Assembly: GCA_016716365.1 (NCBI GenBank)
Contig: JADJWM010000016.1
Span: 135,622 to 199,621 of the forward strand
Reading direction: 5' to 3'
Length of the DNA: 64,000 nt
From: Chloracidobacterium sp.
Lineage (GTDB): Bacteria; Acidobacteriota; Blastocatellia; Pyrinomonadales; Pyrinomonadaceae
Below the pieces are notes generated by a model. That model ran no database searches. It was given only the letters and a program-made list of their open reading frames with translations, and was not told the origin of the DNA. The position numbers were made by a program, and so were the translations under genes. Below, one piece after another: positions 1 to 9,968 of the stretch (the stretch's first letter is position 1; each line of letters starts with the position of its first letter).

Positions 1-46
1 GTTGGAAACTCTCTCCATTTTGGCGGATCGACGGATTCCTAGATCC

Positions 47-271
47 TTAACGCCTGCTCCCTGACAGCTGCCGATGTGGCGATTCGATTGCTGTAGTCAA
101 TTGGCACTTGTGTTCTGTGGTCTCTTGTGCCTCATAGACTTTAATGATGTTCCTGTGTTCGAGGCTTCGATCTTCTTGTCGGCGACGGTCAGAGTGCGGT
201 TGTCCTGAAGCGACATCTTCGCGCGCGAACTCGAATCCATCCGCTTGTTCGCTCCTAGATCGGAAGTTCAT
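47..271 (-). CDS. Possible small hypothetical protein
   Basis: A 74-codon frame whose ATG overlaps the stop of the preceding gene in an ATGA arrangement, which would allow translational coupling. The product is polar and arginine-rich and I do not recognise it. Another frame of the same stretch also reads as a plausible polar peptide, so the coding frame is uncertain. Support is the coupling only. Confidence 0.25.
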   Translation of the reverse strand: MNFRSRSEQADGFEFAREDVASGQPHSDRRRQEDRSLEHRNIIKVYEAQETTEHKCQLTTAIESPHRQLSGSRR

Positions 272-483
272 CCCTCTGTCTTTCCGTTGAGGGGTATGAG
301 CGTAACCTGCGAAAGCTCCTGAGGCGGACCTGGGTTCAACAGCAAGAGAAAACGTTGAACCGCTAGAGAATCTATTTCAACGTTCATATCAAATGCCGCC
401 CTCACGATTCGGGCGATTTCGACTAACACTTTTTCCTGCTGCCTATCACTTATGCCGGCTGTGCTGGAATAGGCTCCGAACAT
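268..483 (-). CDS. Small hypothetical protein, 71 aa
   Basis: A 71-residue frame preceded by an AAGGAG ribosome site seven bases before its ATG. The N-terminal half (about residues 12-45) looks helical and amphipathic, followed by a run of leucines and a proline-rich stretch. There is no signal peptide or known motif. It is not part of the receptor unit that follows on the same strand, because a strong terminator hairpin at 686-707 lies between them. Function unknown; called real because of the ribosome site and codon use. Confidence 0.5.
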   Translation of the reverse strand: MFGAYSSTAGISDRQQEKVLVEIARIVRAAFDMNVEIDSLAVQRFLLLLNPGPPQELSQVTLIPLNGKTEG

Positions 484-685
484 AAAAGACTCCTTGAGAA
501 TTCCCGATGTAGCTTGTGAACAAGAGCGCTATCACGCAATTGCAAGAGGGAATGAACTCGAGCAAAAGTAATCGTTGACGATTCATCAAGCTAATGCCTC
601 TGCTAGTTACCAGATGCTTGATCTTCAATGTCTTGTGCTAAGCACATTAGTCCTCGTCGTCACGAGTCACGTTCCGGACGTAAGT

Positions 686-707
686 CAGGGGCCCTCACGG
701 GCCCCTG
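686..707 (-). terminator. Hairpin after the TonB-receptor gene
   Basis: A perfect 9-bp stem (CAGGGGCCC / GGGCCCCTG) with a 4-base loop lies 28 bp past the receptor stop codon on the minus strand. There is no U-tract, so intrinsic termination is likely but not certain. Confidence 0.6.
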
Positions 708-734
708 TATTGAAGCAGTTTCGATGAGAACTAC

Positions 735-3700
735 TTAGAACTCGTAACGAAACGCAAACTGCATTACGCGCGCGGGGAGACGCGAACTGGTAAAGCGTCC
801 GAATGTCGCTCCCGCATTGCTTCCAAAGTACGGGCTGTCCGGATTGCCACCTGTCTCACCCACCAAGGTAAGAGCTTGACCCGCAAAGACAGCCGAATTT
901 GTGACGTTGAAGACGTCCCATCTGATTGAGGCTTTGTGTCCTTCCTTCCACGGCATCTTGAATGCCTTCGAAAGGCCGGCGTCAAAGCTCAGCAATCCGG
1001 GAAGCCAGAGAGCGTTTCGTGTCCCAGTCTCTCCAGGAAACGGCGTTCGAAATGAGTTCCAAACCGCATCTGGGTCAGAGAACAGGTTCGGGAGTGAGCA
1101 GTTAGCGGCAGGATTCGCAGTATTGCAGGCCGCTGTAGCACTGCCGAAGTTCGTTGCTGTCTCGATGTTCCGAACGAGGACGGGATAGCTGCGACGCTGC
1201 CAGTTAGTCTGCCATCCGGTTCCATCTTCGTAGTGTCCGCTCGCTCCTTGATTGATGCCTGAGTCGAAACGAGCCACGCCGCTCAACTGCCAGCCGCCGA
1301 CGATTGCATCCAAAAACTTGTTCATCCCGCCGCCGATGAACCTCTTTCGGCCGATCGGAATATCCCAGATGCCATTGAAGTTGGCGACGTGGCGCATGTC
1401 AAAATCGGACACAGCTCGATTTGCCTGAATGTTGAGCGCATCAATGACAAAGGAACCGCCGCCAAAGTTGCCGCTCGTCTGAAGCCCGGAAGAATCGTCG
1501 ATCGACTTCGAATAAGTGTAGTTGAAATCCCAGGTCAGGCCCGTGAACCGCTGCCTCAGCGAGAGAGTGCCTCCGTGATAGTCCGACGATCCGACGGTTC
1601 CGTGTGCCGAGAGAGCATCATATTGCCCCTGGAAGAAGTAGTTCGTAAGGCCATAGCGAGAAAGTTCTTGCCACATGTAGCCCCAGTCACCTGTGTAATT
1701 CGGGCGAAGCCAAGCAACCGCCTGAGTGTTAGTGTACCCAGCGGGAACACCGTGTTCGGGCCCCCAGGCCGCTACAAGACTGCCAGGTGACCACATGTTA
1801 TCGAAGAACGGAATAGTTGCAATCGACGTGATCGGGGTACCCGCGCGGAGTTGCTGCTCAACAAGCGTTGCAGCTTCTCTAAAGGTCATTCCGGAAACGG
1901 GATCCCGCGGATCAGCCGCCATCATTATGTCTCGCGAAAGCAACAGGTTTCGGGCCATTCTTCCAACGTATGCAACGTCCAGCCAGATCTTCCCGGGTAG
2001 CTGACGACCGTAGCTCACGTTCCAGGAATAGTTGATCGGGGAGACAAGATTCTGGTCTAGAGAGCCTTCCGTCTTTCCAGCCCCCGGCAAAGAAAACGGA
2101 GCGGTTTGTGGGAACGAAAGGCTGCCAGGGATCACCATGTTCGGAAGGCCGCGAATATTCATCGACGGACCGGTATACAGAGGAGCCGCATTTGGCCCAT
2201 CGACGATACTGTATGTGTTTACATTGATAGTGGATGACGAAGAGAATCCCAACGTGTTTCCTCCGTCCCATTGCGTCGCCAATTGCTGGCCGAAATAGTC
2301 ATTGGTGATCGCGAAGCCGCCTCGAAATACCGACTCTGACCCCGCCCCGAAGACCTTCGACCAGAACCCGTCCTCGAAATCCGGTGACCAGGCGACAGAT
2401 GCTCGGGGTTGCCAGTTGTTCTTGTCCAGCGGGTACATCGAATCGAGACCGTTCACCTTGCCGGCCAGGCGGACCGAGATCGGCTCCTGGTAGTTCTGAC
2501 CAGTCTCCATAGCCTCACGGCGGCGTTCGAGATAGTCAGAGAGTCCTATGTTCGGAGCCGTCTCGAAGCCCTGTGTTTCGTAAACCGGCATACTGAGTCC
2601 GTACCGCATCCCCAGCGTCAGCGTCAGATTGGGTCGAACCTTCCAGGTATCCTGTGCGTAGAAGTCGTACTCTTCTGTCTTGAATATCCGGGTTACAGGA
2701 GTATTCGCCTCTTGAACCGATCCGTCCACGTTGAAGTTAAAGTTGGCTCCATATCCGTTCAATCTGCCGAAGAGAGCCACAAGCGCCCCCTGAACATTGG
2801 TAGACTGTGATGACGCAACCACTCGATTTGAACCCGCACCCTCACCGGCCGCAACCCTGATATATTGATCCAGCGCCTGTCGGGCCTGATTGCTCGGGTA
2901 AGCACTCGGGTTGGTGATACCGTTGTCAAAAGCTCGAGCAAAGTTCACCCGCTTATTCTTGATGAGACGAATGTTTGTTCCGAATTGAACGCTGTGGTTG
3001 CCTTTGATCCAGGTAAAGTCATCTGTGAAGTTCCAGGTCGGATTGACACGGCTGAAGGTTCTTGCAAAGCCGACTGGCTGGAAGAAATCGGAACGAGATC
3101 GCCGGATCAGCTGAATCGCCTTGGTTGCTATAGGCCATTCGTGTCAGCCCTGCCGAGAATCGGTTCGTCAGGTTTGTGTTGATCAACCAGGTATGACTTG
3201 CCTGGAATCCTAGCGGGTGACTCCATTGATCGGTAGGCGGCGTATCAGGCAGGTATGGAGCAAACCCGATGAGATCTTGGTTATAGTTTGCTCGGAACGA
3301 GAGTTGGTGCTCCTGATCTCCGGTCACATTCCAGTCAAACCGTGCTGTGTGTGCGTTCTGTTTTGCGGGTGTCGGAGCGTTAAATCGGTACCCACCCGTG
3401 TTGATGCCGTCCCCTGGTGCCGTAACGTTCGATGGGTATCTGGACACCGCATCTGTCAAGACAGCAAGAGCCACCGGATTTACATTGACGACTGGCTGAC
3501 CGTTGATGGTGAGACCGTTGATCGCGTTGATGTCAAGATCCCACGATTGAGCAGCCCTAGCGGTACCGCAGGCAGCCGCAGAGCATCCGGTGTCCATAAA
3601 TCGAACCCTACCCGCCCCAAGATGAGCCAGCGGTACGAGTCGGGTCACAGCTGTCTCGCGCGCCTCACGAAGGCCTTCATAATTGTAGAAAAAGAACAGA

Positions 3701-4638
3701 CGATCCTTTACGATCGGCCCTCCAAGGCGACCACCAAACAAATTTCTTATCAGCTTCTCTCGCGGAGAAACCATATCACCCGCGTTGGCCAAGCCGGCCA
3801 CTACTAGTGGATCGTTCGCACTGCGGCTACCGGCCGCGTTGCTGAACCAGTTGTTAGCTGAGGTGATCGTGTTGCGATGGTACTCATAAAGTGCCCCTTG
3901 CCATTGATTTGATCCGCTCCGTGTGATCAGAGAGATCTGGGCTCCTGAAGATCGGCCTTTTGCCGCATCCGGATTCGACGTTGTGACACGAAACTCTTCA
4001 ACTGAATCGGGGTTTACGCGCAGAACAGGAGCGAACGCTGTTCCCTCCTGCTGATTGTTAACATCTATTCCGTCAAGTGTGATGTTTGCCTGGTCCGAGC
4101 GCCCACCGGTTACTGAGCCATCGGGAGTCACTCCAGGTTGAAGACTCAAAAGATTCGAAACATTTCGAGCGTTCAGCGGGAGTTGGCTAATCTGTTGTGA
4201 TACGAAATTGTTCCCCAGGCTTGCATCCTGGGTATTGACGATGCCTTCGATGCCGGTGGCTTCTACATTGACTACCTCCGTGACCGCGCCGACCTCCATC
4301 GAAACGTTAACCTCGGTCGAGATATCAACAAGGGCTTGGAATTCGGAAACCGCTGCCTTCTTGAATCCAGCAGCTTCCACTTCGACCTTGTAAGTACCCG
4401 GCGGCAGTGCAGAGAACGAATAAAGACCACTATTGTTGGTAGTAGTGGTTCGAGCACCACCCTGCCCGCCGAAAAGGCGGACAGTCGCGCCTGGTATCAG
4501 ATTACCTTGACCGTCTTTGACGGTTCCCGTCACGCTTGAAGTACCAGTCTGGCCGATCCCGACCATACTGAGCACAACTCCAAGAATAAACAACGCGAAG
4601 CACCGGGACAGGCTCTTCGCTCCAGAATATGATCCCAT
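735..4638 (-). CDS. TonB-dependent receptor with carboxypeptidase-regulatory N-domain (one frameshift)
   Basis: An outer-membrane receptor of the large Acidobacteriota family that pairs an N-terminal CarboxypepD_reg/Cna-B-like domain with a TonB plug and beta-barrel. The chosen ATG at 4638 sits behind a perfect AGGAGG at 4643-4648 and begins a signal peptide with a hydrophobic core near residues 12-28. The regulatory-like domain follows at about residues 33-115 (VTGTVKDGQGNLIPGATV), then the plug (LPLNARNVSNLLSLQPGV, ITLDGIDVNNQ), then aromatic-rich barrel strands ending in a typical terminal phenylalanine (AFRYEF). The frame changes once near 3081-3088: the upstream frame ends at 3019 and the barrel continues in another frame with no loss of similarity, so one base is probably gained or two lost. 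Joined length is about 1300 residues, normal for the family. Substrate unknown; polymers or sugars are usual guesses. No partner gene is adjacent. Confidence 0.85.
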
Positions 4639-5150
4639 AATTCCTCCTGAGAATTTCATTTGACTACGGACAATTAAACCCACACGTAGATTCTCAACCT
4701 GCGACATCGAACCAAGAGAAAGGTTTGTGTCTATGGTGAATAACCTGGTTCCGAACCGCCGGAGCAAGGTCGAAATCGCATTCTTCGAGATTGCGAATCT
4801 GTCTGTTTTTGGGTTACGTCTGTTCGTTGCGGCGCAATTACAGATGGCGTTCCCGCAGACGGCCAAGTACCACAATTTTAGGTATAAGCTGGGGTTTTCC
4901 TCTGTCTTTGTCTTGAGTCGTGTGGAGCGAGGCGTGAGATGTGAATAGCGCGTCGAATCGTACTGAGAAGACGAGACAGGGCCGACGTCTTTTTAAGCGG
5001 CCCAGCTCATTCTTCTGGGATCTCTATCCGGCCGGAACACTCGGATACCTTGTAATTAGGAACTCAGGGAGTAACGATCGACCCGGAGACTTATTAGGAT
5101 AGGCGTTCTCGATTGTTGCTTACGCTGGGCTGCACTCTGGGCAGGCTACA
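4639..5150. other. Non-coding stretch upstream of the receptor
   Basis: About 510 bp without a convincing gene. It holds the receptor's ribosome site at 4643-4648 and presumably its promoter. Short open frames here have no ribosome site and poor composition. Confidence 0.5.
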
Positions 5151-5169
5151 AAGCCCGCTTGCGGGGCTT
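5151..5169 (-). terminator. GC-rich hairpin after the M1-peptidase stub
   Basis: AAGCCCGC and GCGGGGCTT form a near-perfect stem with a two-base loop, with one bulged G. It lies about 30 bp past the stop codon at 5201 on the minus strand. Confidence 0.5.
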
Positions 5170-5200
5170 GGAACAGCTCGATACACAATTTCCAGCCCCT

Positions 5201-5575
5201 CTAATCCAGCTTCTTAACATTGTCACGCGGCTTCAGATCGATTAGTAAGTTGCGGGGATCAACGACGACCCGCTCCGGCTTCTCGGTCGTAGTTACGATG
5301 ATCTCTTGATCTCCACTCACAATGCGATGCATGCTCAGATAGAGCGGACCGGTCTTAGAATTATCCTCAACGCCTGAAAAAACTCCGATCTCGACATTTT
5401 CGTCTAATGACACGTCGGACTCAATTCCTTCGGTGTCCACGACGACCTTATGTGCCCGAACACTGAGTTTGACTCGCCACTTGCCATCTTCCGTCTGTCT
5501 TGACTCAGCGCTTATAACCTCAAACTCCCAGAACGTGTTTGCAGCGAAAGGTCGTACTAGAAATTGGCTTAGCAC
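5201..5575 (-). pseudogene. C-terminal stub of an M1-aminopeptidase-like protein
   Basis: The translated segment from about residue 10 onward reads like the C-terminal beta-domain of the large membrane-bound M1 aminopeptidases that follow ABC-2 permease segments in Acidobacteriota (PFAANTFWEFEVISAESR, a repeated beta pattern, ending in LIDLKPRDN). That assignment is from memory of the family and is moderate only. The upstream part of the gene, with the HExxH zinc site, is absent: coding similarity stops near 5540, where the oppositely oriented antiporter begins. The first nine residues of the open frame belong to antiporter DNA read backwards. It is a truncated gene with its own downstream hairpin, pointing to a rearrangement or assembly join at about 5535-5545. 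Confidence 0.5.
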
Positions 5576-6765
5576 TCGGTCTAATCGCCTTTGCCGTTTT
5601 GGCCGCGAGCAAGCTCGGTCTTTCCAACATTCCTTTCTTAATCATCGTCGGGATGGCCGTCGGCCCCCACGCTCCTCAATTCGGCGTTTTTGATTTTCGC
5701 TTTATAGAGAGCGGTTCCCTGATCTCATACATGGGGCGAATTGGCGTCCTCTTTCTCCTGTTTTATTTAGGCTTGGAATCGAACGTCAGTCGTCTGATCA
5801 AGGCTGGGCGGTCCATCCTGAAAGGGGGATCCCTCTATATCGGTATCAACTTCAGCATCGGATTCCTGTTCGGCTACCTAACCGGATTTCCCCTGTTAGA
5901 AACGCTCATCATCGCTGGATTAACGACAGTTTCATCAAGCGCCATCGTGGCGAAGATACTCTTCGATTATCGTCGCACAGCGAATCCCGAAACCGGCCTC
6001 ATTCTCGGCATCACAATGTTCGAGGACGTTTTCCTGGCGGTCTATCTCTCACTAATTTCAGGAATAATTCTCAGCGGAGCGAGTTCGTTTGCCGGCGTGG
6101 CATCCTCGGGCAGCATCGCGCTGGGTTTCATAATTGGCATCGTCCTGCTAGGCCGATGGGCAACCCCTTTACTGAATCGTTTATTCAGGATCTCCTCAAG
6201 CGAGACCTTCGTCATCGTTGTTTTTGCCTGCCTTTTTATTCTCGCCGGCTTAGGAGAGACCATTCACGTTGCAGAATCGATCGGGGCACTGCTCTTGGGC
6301 TTGATTCTCGGTGAAACCGAACATAGCCAAAGGATGGAAAAGCTGGTGGTACCGTTCAGGGATTTCTTCGGTGCCATCTTCTTCTTCAGTTTTGGCCTCT
6401 CGATCGATCCGTTTACTCTTGGTGGAGCCGTCTGGCTGGCGGTCGGAGCGGCGTCGGTGTCGCTCATCGCCGTAACTCTCACGGGACTCGTCGTTGGCAA
6501 ACGATCGGGACTTTCACCTGTGGCATCGCTGAATTCAGGGTTCACATTATTAGCCCGCGGAGAGTTCTCGATCATAATCGTAAATCTGGCACTAGCCGGC
6601 GGCCTGATGGCACTTCTCCATCCCTTCGCTGCACTCTACGTCCTCATCCTCGCTAGCGTCTCGCCTCTATTGGCGAAGGAATCGGAGCGCATTTATGGCG
6701 TCTATTCCCGCATCGCCGAGCGCCTGAAGAGTTCGCAAGAAGCCACAAACGAAGAAGACGGCTGA
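5539..6765 (+). CDS. CPA2-family cation/proton antiporter (Kef-type membrane domain)
   Basis: A 408-residue polytopic inner-membrane protein with about 12 hydrophobic segments, matching the Na+/H+ exchanger (KefB/CPA2) fold. Useful marks are the first helix (VVLEIGLALGLIAFAVLAASKLG), the short stretch SSSAIVAKILFDY and the acidic EDVFLAVYL region typical of the ion site. The family often carries a C-terminal TrkA-N/RCK domain; here the protein ends after the membrane domain with a short charged tail, as many short members do. The only in-frame start at the right place is a TTG without a visible ribosome site, immediately at the join with the peptidase stub. The native N-terminus and promoter may therefore be missing, though no transmembrane segment appears lost. 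It probably exchanges K+ or Na+ for protons. Confidence 0.85.
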   Translation: MQRKVVLEIGLALGLIAFAVLAASKLGLSNIPFLIIVGMAVGPHAPQFGVFDFRFIESGSLISYMGRIGVLFLLFYLGLESNVSRLIKAGRSILKGGSLYIGINFSIGFLFGYLTGFPLLETLIIAGLTTVSSSAIVAKILFDYRRTANPETGLILGITMFEDVFLAVYLSLISGIILSGASSFAGVASSGSIALGFIIGIVLLGRWATPLLNRLFRISSSETFVIVVFACLFILAGLGETIHVAESIGALLLGLILGETEHSQRMEKLVVPFRDFFGAIFFFSFGLSIDPFTLGGAVWLAVGAASVSLIAVTLTGLVVGKRSGLSPVASLNSGFTLLARGEFSIIIVNLALAGGLMALLHPFAALYVLILASVSPLLAKESERIYGVYSRIAERLKSSQEATNEEDG

Positions 6766-7315
6766 AACCGGACGGGCCGTTTTGTGAGACAAAACTTCTG
6801 GCGACCCGACTAGATCTTCCGAATCACCATCTTGGTAGAAATTCGCTTAGCTCGGCGGCTGCTCTTCGTCCAAGCACGGGTTCGGTAAACGGCATCTGGT
6901 GGACTGGAGCGTACCTCTTAGCATGATCCTGCCCGATTTTCGGCGATGAGATTTACGAACGACAAGCGGTTTCTCTTGATCAATCGCTTTCAAAGCACTC
7001 GTGCAGATCTACAAGTGATAATTCCCTTCGCTTTCCCCCGTTATTGACGCCTGAGTCGCGATGTGCGGCGAAGCGACGCGTTCGGACCTCCTTGACCGGG
7101 AGGGCAGCTGTCCATCCGGGATCCTTTGTCTGCGACTAAGTCACGGCTGTTCGGACAAGCCCCGCTATCCCGCGTTGTTGCTTTAGGGGGAATCCTTCCG
7201 TCATGAGCTCTGCACAGCCTGAAAGAAAGCAGAAGCCATTGCTTCTTCTTCATGCCACGCTCGTTCGAAAGGGATCTGTCCAAAGTCGATTCCAGTCGAT
7301 GAACGTGCCCATGTA
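6766..7315. other. Gene-poor spacer
   Basis: About 550 bp between the antiporter and the stress island. I see no frame with a ribosome site or sensible composition on either strand, and no tRNA, repeat or tandem 14-mer operator. Confidence 0.5.
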
Positions 7316-7456
7316 CTAGTTCTCATTCAAGCCCAATTTGATGAGTTTTCGCTTGTTACTTGGTTTGGAACTAACAAAGAAAAGCTCTATCCAGGCCAGA
7401 CCGAACGTAACCACTGCACAAGCCACAAGAAGAACAGTTATCGTACCGATATTCAT
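7316..7456 (-). CDS. Single-span small membrane protein, 46 aa
   Basis: A 46-residue frame with a hydrophobic segment at about residues 4-28 (ITVLLVACAVVTFGLAWIEL) followed by a basic tail (KPSNKRKLIK). This topology suggests a small single-pass inner-membrane protein with the tail in the cytoplasm. The ribosome site is weak (GGGGTG). It lies 76 bp after the Vms1-like gene in the same direction and is probably the last gene of that unit. It resembles in style the other tiny membrane proteins at 8734, 9969, 10562 and 12278. Function unknown. Confidence 0.55.
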   Translation of the reverse strand: MNIGTITVLLVACAVVTFGLAWIELFFVSSKPSNKRKLIKLGLNEN

Positions 7457-7532
7457 AACTTACACCCCAGAACTTTCTTTTGTACTTGCCTCTTCCGCAG
7501 CCGCTTCCCCCTTTGCTACTACGCTTGATCTG

Positions 7533-8666
7533 CTATTCACGATACCGGAGCAATGCAGCGACACCTCCAAAATCCCTGAGCAATAAAGGGTCCTCGATAA
7601 ATGTAACTGCCGCTTTTGTATTCAGAGCTCGCTCGACCAGAAGATCCGCTGCTAACTCACTCGAATGCGTCCGCGAAGCATATTTAGCGAGCGTATTCGG
7701 GGTCGTGTACACGGAAGGTATCTGATCCAGTGTTTCCCGGTCGACCTGAATTTCCTCGTCAGACGCACTTATCAGTAATTCTTGAACCTGTCCCTCTGAT
7801 AATGCATAGATCGTGTCCCTCAACCCAACGACGGCGGTCCCTCCGGATGAATACCTGTCTAGCACTTCCCGAACCTTTTCGGCATCCGAGTGTGTGTTGT
7901 GTTCCTTAAGCGATCGCATCGTAAGTCGAAGCACCTCGTGTTCAGGTGTGTTGATGTCGAGCCGAAGGATATCGATCACTTTCTCTTCAACTTCTGGGTT
8001 TAGGAGTTCTTGCAACGGAGGAATTATTACCTCGTCACCGGCTAGGACGACGTGCGCAGCTTGCTCGTCATTTATAGCTCTCTCTAATTTCTCAACCACA
8101 TTCTTTAGGAAGAATGTTCGCTGGTTTTCGCCACGACGCGTGTGTTGGTAATGATCCCTCTCACCCAATTCAGTCTGATTAGCGTATTCGTTAGGTATTT
8201 CCGTCTTTAGCCTCGTTCTACCAAGGCTGAAGACGAATAGCCTGGCTCTCGTTCCATCTAGAATGAGAGCAACATACCGTGGATACTGGTCGATCACTCG
8301 GGCTAACGGATAAAGAAATGGCCGATCCAGAACATGAATCGTGTTCTTCTCGATCGGCGCATCGAGTTGGATAGCCTCAAATAGACTGCTCGACCCTGCG
8401 CTTGCGAAGATAGCAAGTCCATTGGTCGCAACCTCCAAACGATCCTTCAGGAAGGCAGTAATCCTGGTAGCGATACGTTCAAAGACTTCTCGGTTTCGAG
8501 AACCTTCAGCAAAAGACTTCGCACGTGTGCTGAGTTCTTTCCGAAGGAAGCGATCGAAATCGTCTCGACCGTGCTGATTTGCCTGCGTATTTAAGTAGAG
8601 GCTGACAAACGGAGAGCCATTCGGACAATGAGCAGCTAATCTGTGTAGTTGGTTCGAGATCGCCAT
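7533..8666 (-). CDS. Vms1/eRF1-like (baeRF) peptidyl-tRNA hydrolase family protein
   Basis: A 377-residue protein that reads as a bacterial archaeo-eukaryotic release-factor-like protein, the group often labelled host-attachment or Vms1/Ankzf1-like. Cues are the opening segment LAAHCPNGSPFVSLYLN, a central RNase-H/eRF1-domain-2-like core (YPRYVALILDGTRARLFVF), the RRGENQRTFFLKNVVEKLE helix, the segment HVVLAGDEVIIPPLQELL, and a C-terminal L7Ae-like part that reports on gene state (TAVVGLRDTIYALSEG). Family members release peptides from stalled ribosomes in eukaryotes; the bacterial role is not established and is inferred here as ribosome rescue under stress. A strong GGAGG precedes the ATG. 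It follows the small membrane gene at 8734-8940, and both lie downstream of the tandem operator at 9009-9045. Confidence 0.75.
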   Translation of the reverse strand: MAISNQLHRLAAHCPNGSPFVSLYLNTQANQHGRDDFDRFLRKELSTRAKSFAEGSRNREVFERIATRITAFLKDRLEVATNGLAIFASAGSSSLFEAIQLDAPIEKNTIHVLDRPFLYPLARVIDQYPRYVALILDGTRARLFVFSLGRTRLKTEIPNEYANQTELGERDHYQHTRRGENQRTFFLKNVVEKLERAINDEQAAHVVLAGDEVIIPPLQELLNPEVEEKVIDILRLDINTPEHEVLRLTMRSLKEHNTHSDAEKVREVLDRYSSGGTAVVGLRDTIYALSEGQVQELLISASDEEIQVDRETLDQIPSVYTTPNTLAKYASRTHSSELAADLLVERALNTKAAVTFIEDPLLLRDFGGVAALLRYRE

Positions 8667-8733
8667 GTACGTTCCTCCTTCGCTATATTCACAAGTTCCC
8701 TCAACCTCTTTCGTCGAACATCGAATGCGGAGA

Positions 8734-8940
8734 TCAGCCTTGTTTTTCCGTCGCTGACAGTTCCAGCCTGATCTCGTCCGGATTAGTTATCGACTTCCAC
8801 AACACTCCGCCATAAATTGTTGGGATCGCGATCATCCCGGCGATCAGAATGGCAGACACAGAGTCAACCTGGACTTGAATAAAGAAGAACAGAACAACTG
8901 ATAGTGCTATCAACCAGGTCATAAATTGATTTCCTTTCAT
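8734..8940 (-). CDS. Two-span small membrane protein, 68 aa
   Basis: A 68-residue protein with two hydrophobic helices (about residues 7-24 and 29-48) and an acidic C-terminal tail. GGAG lies upstream of the ATG. It is the first gene after the tandem operator pair at 9009-9045 (nearest edge 69 bp before its start) and leads the unit containing the Vms1-like gene. No family recognised; it is one of five tiny membrane proteins in this island that appear to share regulation. Confidence 0.65.
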   Translation of the reverse strand: MKGNQFMTWLIALSVVLFFFIQVQVDSVSAILIAGMIAIPTIYGGVLWKSITNPDEIRLELSATEKQG

Positions 8941-9008
8941 GGTGTTTACTCCAGCTTCAAGGATGTTTCCTTTACACTTAGACTATCGGAACTGCCGTAT
9001 CGATAAGA

Positions 9009-9045
9009 GGGTATTAACACCCGCGCAAGCAGGGCATTAACACCT
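9009..9045 (-). promoter_or_regulatory. Tandem palindromic operator, copy 1
   Basis: GGGTATTAACACCC at 9009-9022 is a palindrome of form GGGT-RTTAAY-ACCC. A second copy, GGGCATTAACACCT, lies at 9032-9045, exactly 23 bp further on. The pair sits 69 bp upstream of the minus-strand small-membrane/Vms1-like unit. Five more pairs with identical spacing occur in the next 4 kb. Confidence 0.75.
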
Positions 9046-9184
9046 GTACAGTGTTCGCAATGAACTTCGGATGGAGAAAAGGGTCAGATGAAACCGAGCT
9101 TAGGAAGGCTTGCCTAGCGGGTACTTTGATCGGCTGGTTGCCGGGAAGGCGTTGTTAGCTAGTAATGATTTCGGGCGCCGCGAA

Positions 9185-9217
9185 CATCTCTCTTCCGCGG
9201 TAATCAGAAGAGAGATG
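9185..9217 (-). terminator. Long inverted repeat downstream of rnk
   Basis: CATCTCTCTT (9185-9194) and AAGAGAGATG (9208-9217) are perfectly complementary around a 13-base loop, about 75 bp past the rnk stop. Probably a terminator or processing hairpin; there is no U-run. Confidence 0.45.
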
Positions 9218-9291
9218 CACGTCACCCAATTGATGGAATATAAGGTTTGAAGAAGGACCGTTTATACATCGTAATGATCTCGACCATGAGA

Positions 9292-9732
9292 CTATAGATC
9301 GAAGAACCCATCGGCCTCCGGCTGAAAGGGGATGTCGAGAATCCTAAGCCTGCGTATACGACCAGGCGCTCTGAACTCAACCGTGGCCCCACGACGATGA
9401 CCTAAGAGAGCGGTTGCTAGCGGGGTCAAGACAGAGATCTTTCCTTCATCAAGGTTTGCCTCGGTTGGAAAGACGATTGAATAGCTACTCTCCTCTCCGG
9501 TGTCGAGATCCAGTAGACCGACCTTCGAGCGCATAGTCACGACGTCCGGTGGTATATTTTGGGGCTCGAGCACCTCGGCAAACTCGAGTTCATCCTCAAG
9601 TTTGTTAACGTACGAAACGTCGGAGGGTGCTCCTTGCTTGCGCACCAACTCGATAAGATTTCCAAGACGATCCCGATCGGTCTTGGATATGTAGACTGTA
9701 GCTTGCGTTGTGACGGCAAGGTTGTCGGACAT
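9292..9732 (-). CDS. rnk: Rnk-type nucleoside diphosphate kinase regulator (GreA/GreB-like)
   Basis: A 146-residue protein with a coiled-coil-like N-terminus (TDRDRLGNLIELVRKQG...KLEDELEFAEVLEP) and a GreA/GreB C-terminal FKBP-like domain (VTMRSKVGLLDLDTGEESSYSIVFPTEANLDEGKISVLTPLATALLGHRRGATVEF). This is the pattern of Rnk, which binds RNA polymerase near the secondary channel; in enterobacteria rnk affects Ndk levels and GTP pools. GGAGG precedes the ATG by seven bases. A tandem operator pair (9916-9952) lies 184 bp upstream, and the gene sits alone with a hairpin behind it. Rnk rather than GreA because of the short coiled coil and the genomic stress context. Confidence 0.85.
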   Translation of the reverse strand: MSDNLAVTTQATVYISKTDRDRLGNLIELVRKQGAPSDVSYVNKLEDELEFAEVLEPQNIPPDVVTMRSKVGLLDLDTGEESSYSIVFPTEANLDEGKISVLTPLATALLGHRRGATVEFRAPGRIRRLRILDIPFQPEADGFFDL

Positions 9733-9915
9733 ATACGATCCTCCTTATGGTTCCCTCTTTAAAAGGGACAACGAAAGAACAGGAATTGAATAGGGCGAAA
9801 GCTCAGATCTTATCAAGGCGTATGCCTTCGAGCGGCACCAGACTTTTCGCCTAACCTTCCCGTACTCATTCCCCCTCGATGTACCGAGCTTAAGCGGAAA
9901 AATGAAGCTAATCTA

Positions 9916-9952
9916 GCGTAGAAACACGCGATATACTCGGGTATTTACACCT
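9916..9952 (-). promoter_or_regulatory. Tandem palindromic operator, copy 2
   Basis: GCGTAGAAACACGC (9916-9929) and GGGTATTTACACCT (9939-9952) share the GT-N5-CAC core and are again 23 bp apart. They lie between the rnk start and the end of the upstream small gene, so rnk is the likely target. Confidence 0.65.
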
Positions 9953-9968
9953 GATTTGATCCATGACT

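Noticed and set aside
7041..7283. An 80-codon minus-strand frame in the gene-poor spacer
   Set aside because: No ribosome site and arginine/serine-rich composition of an antisense or random frame.
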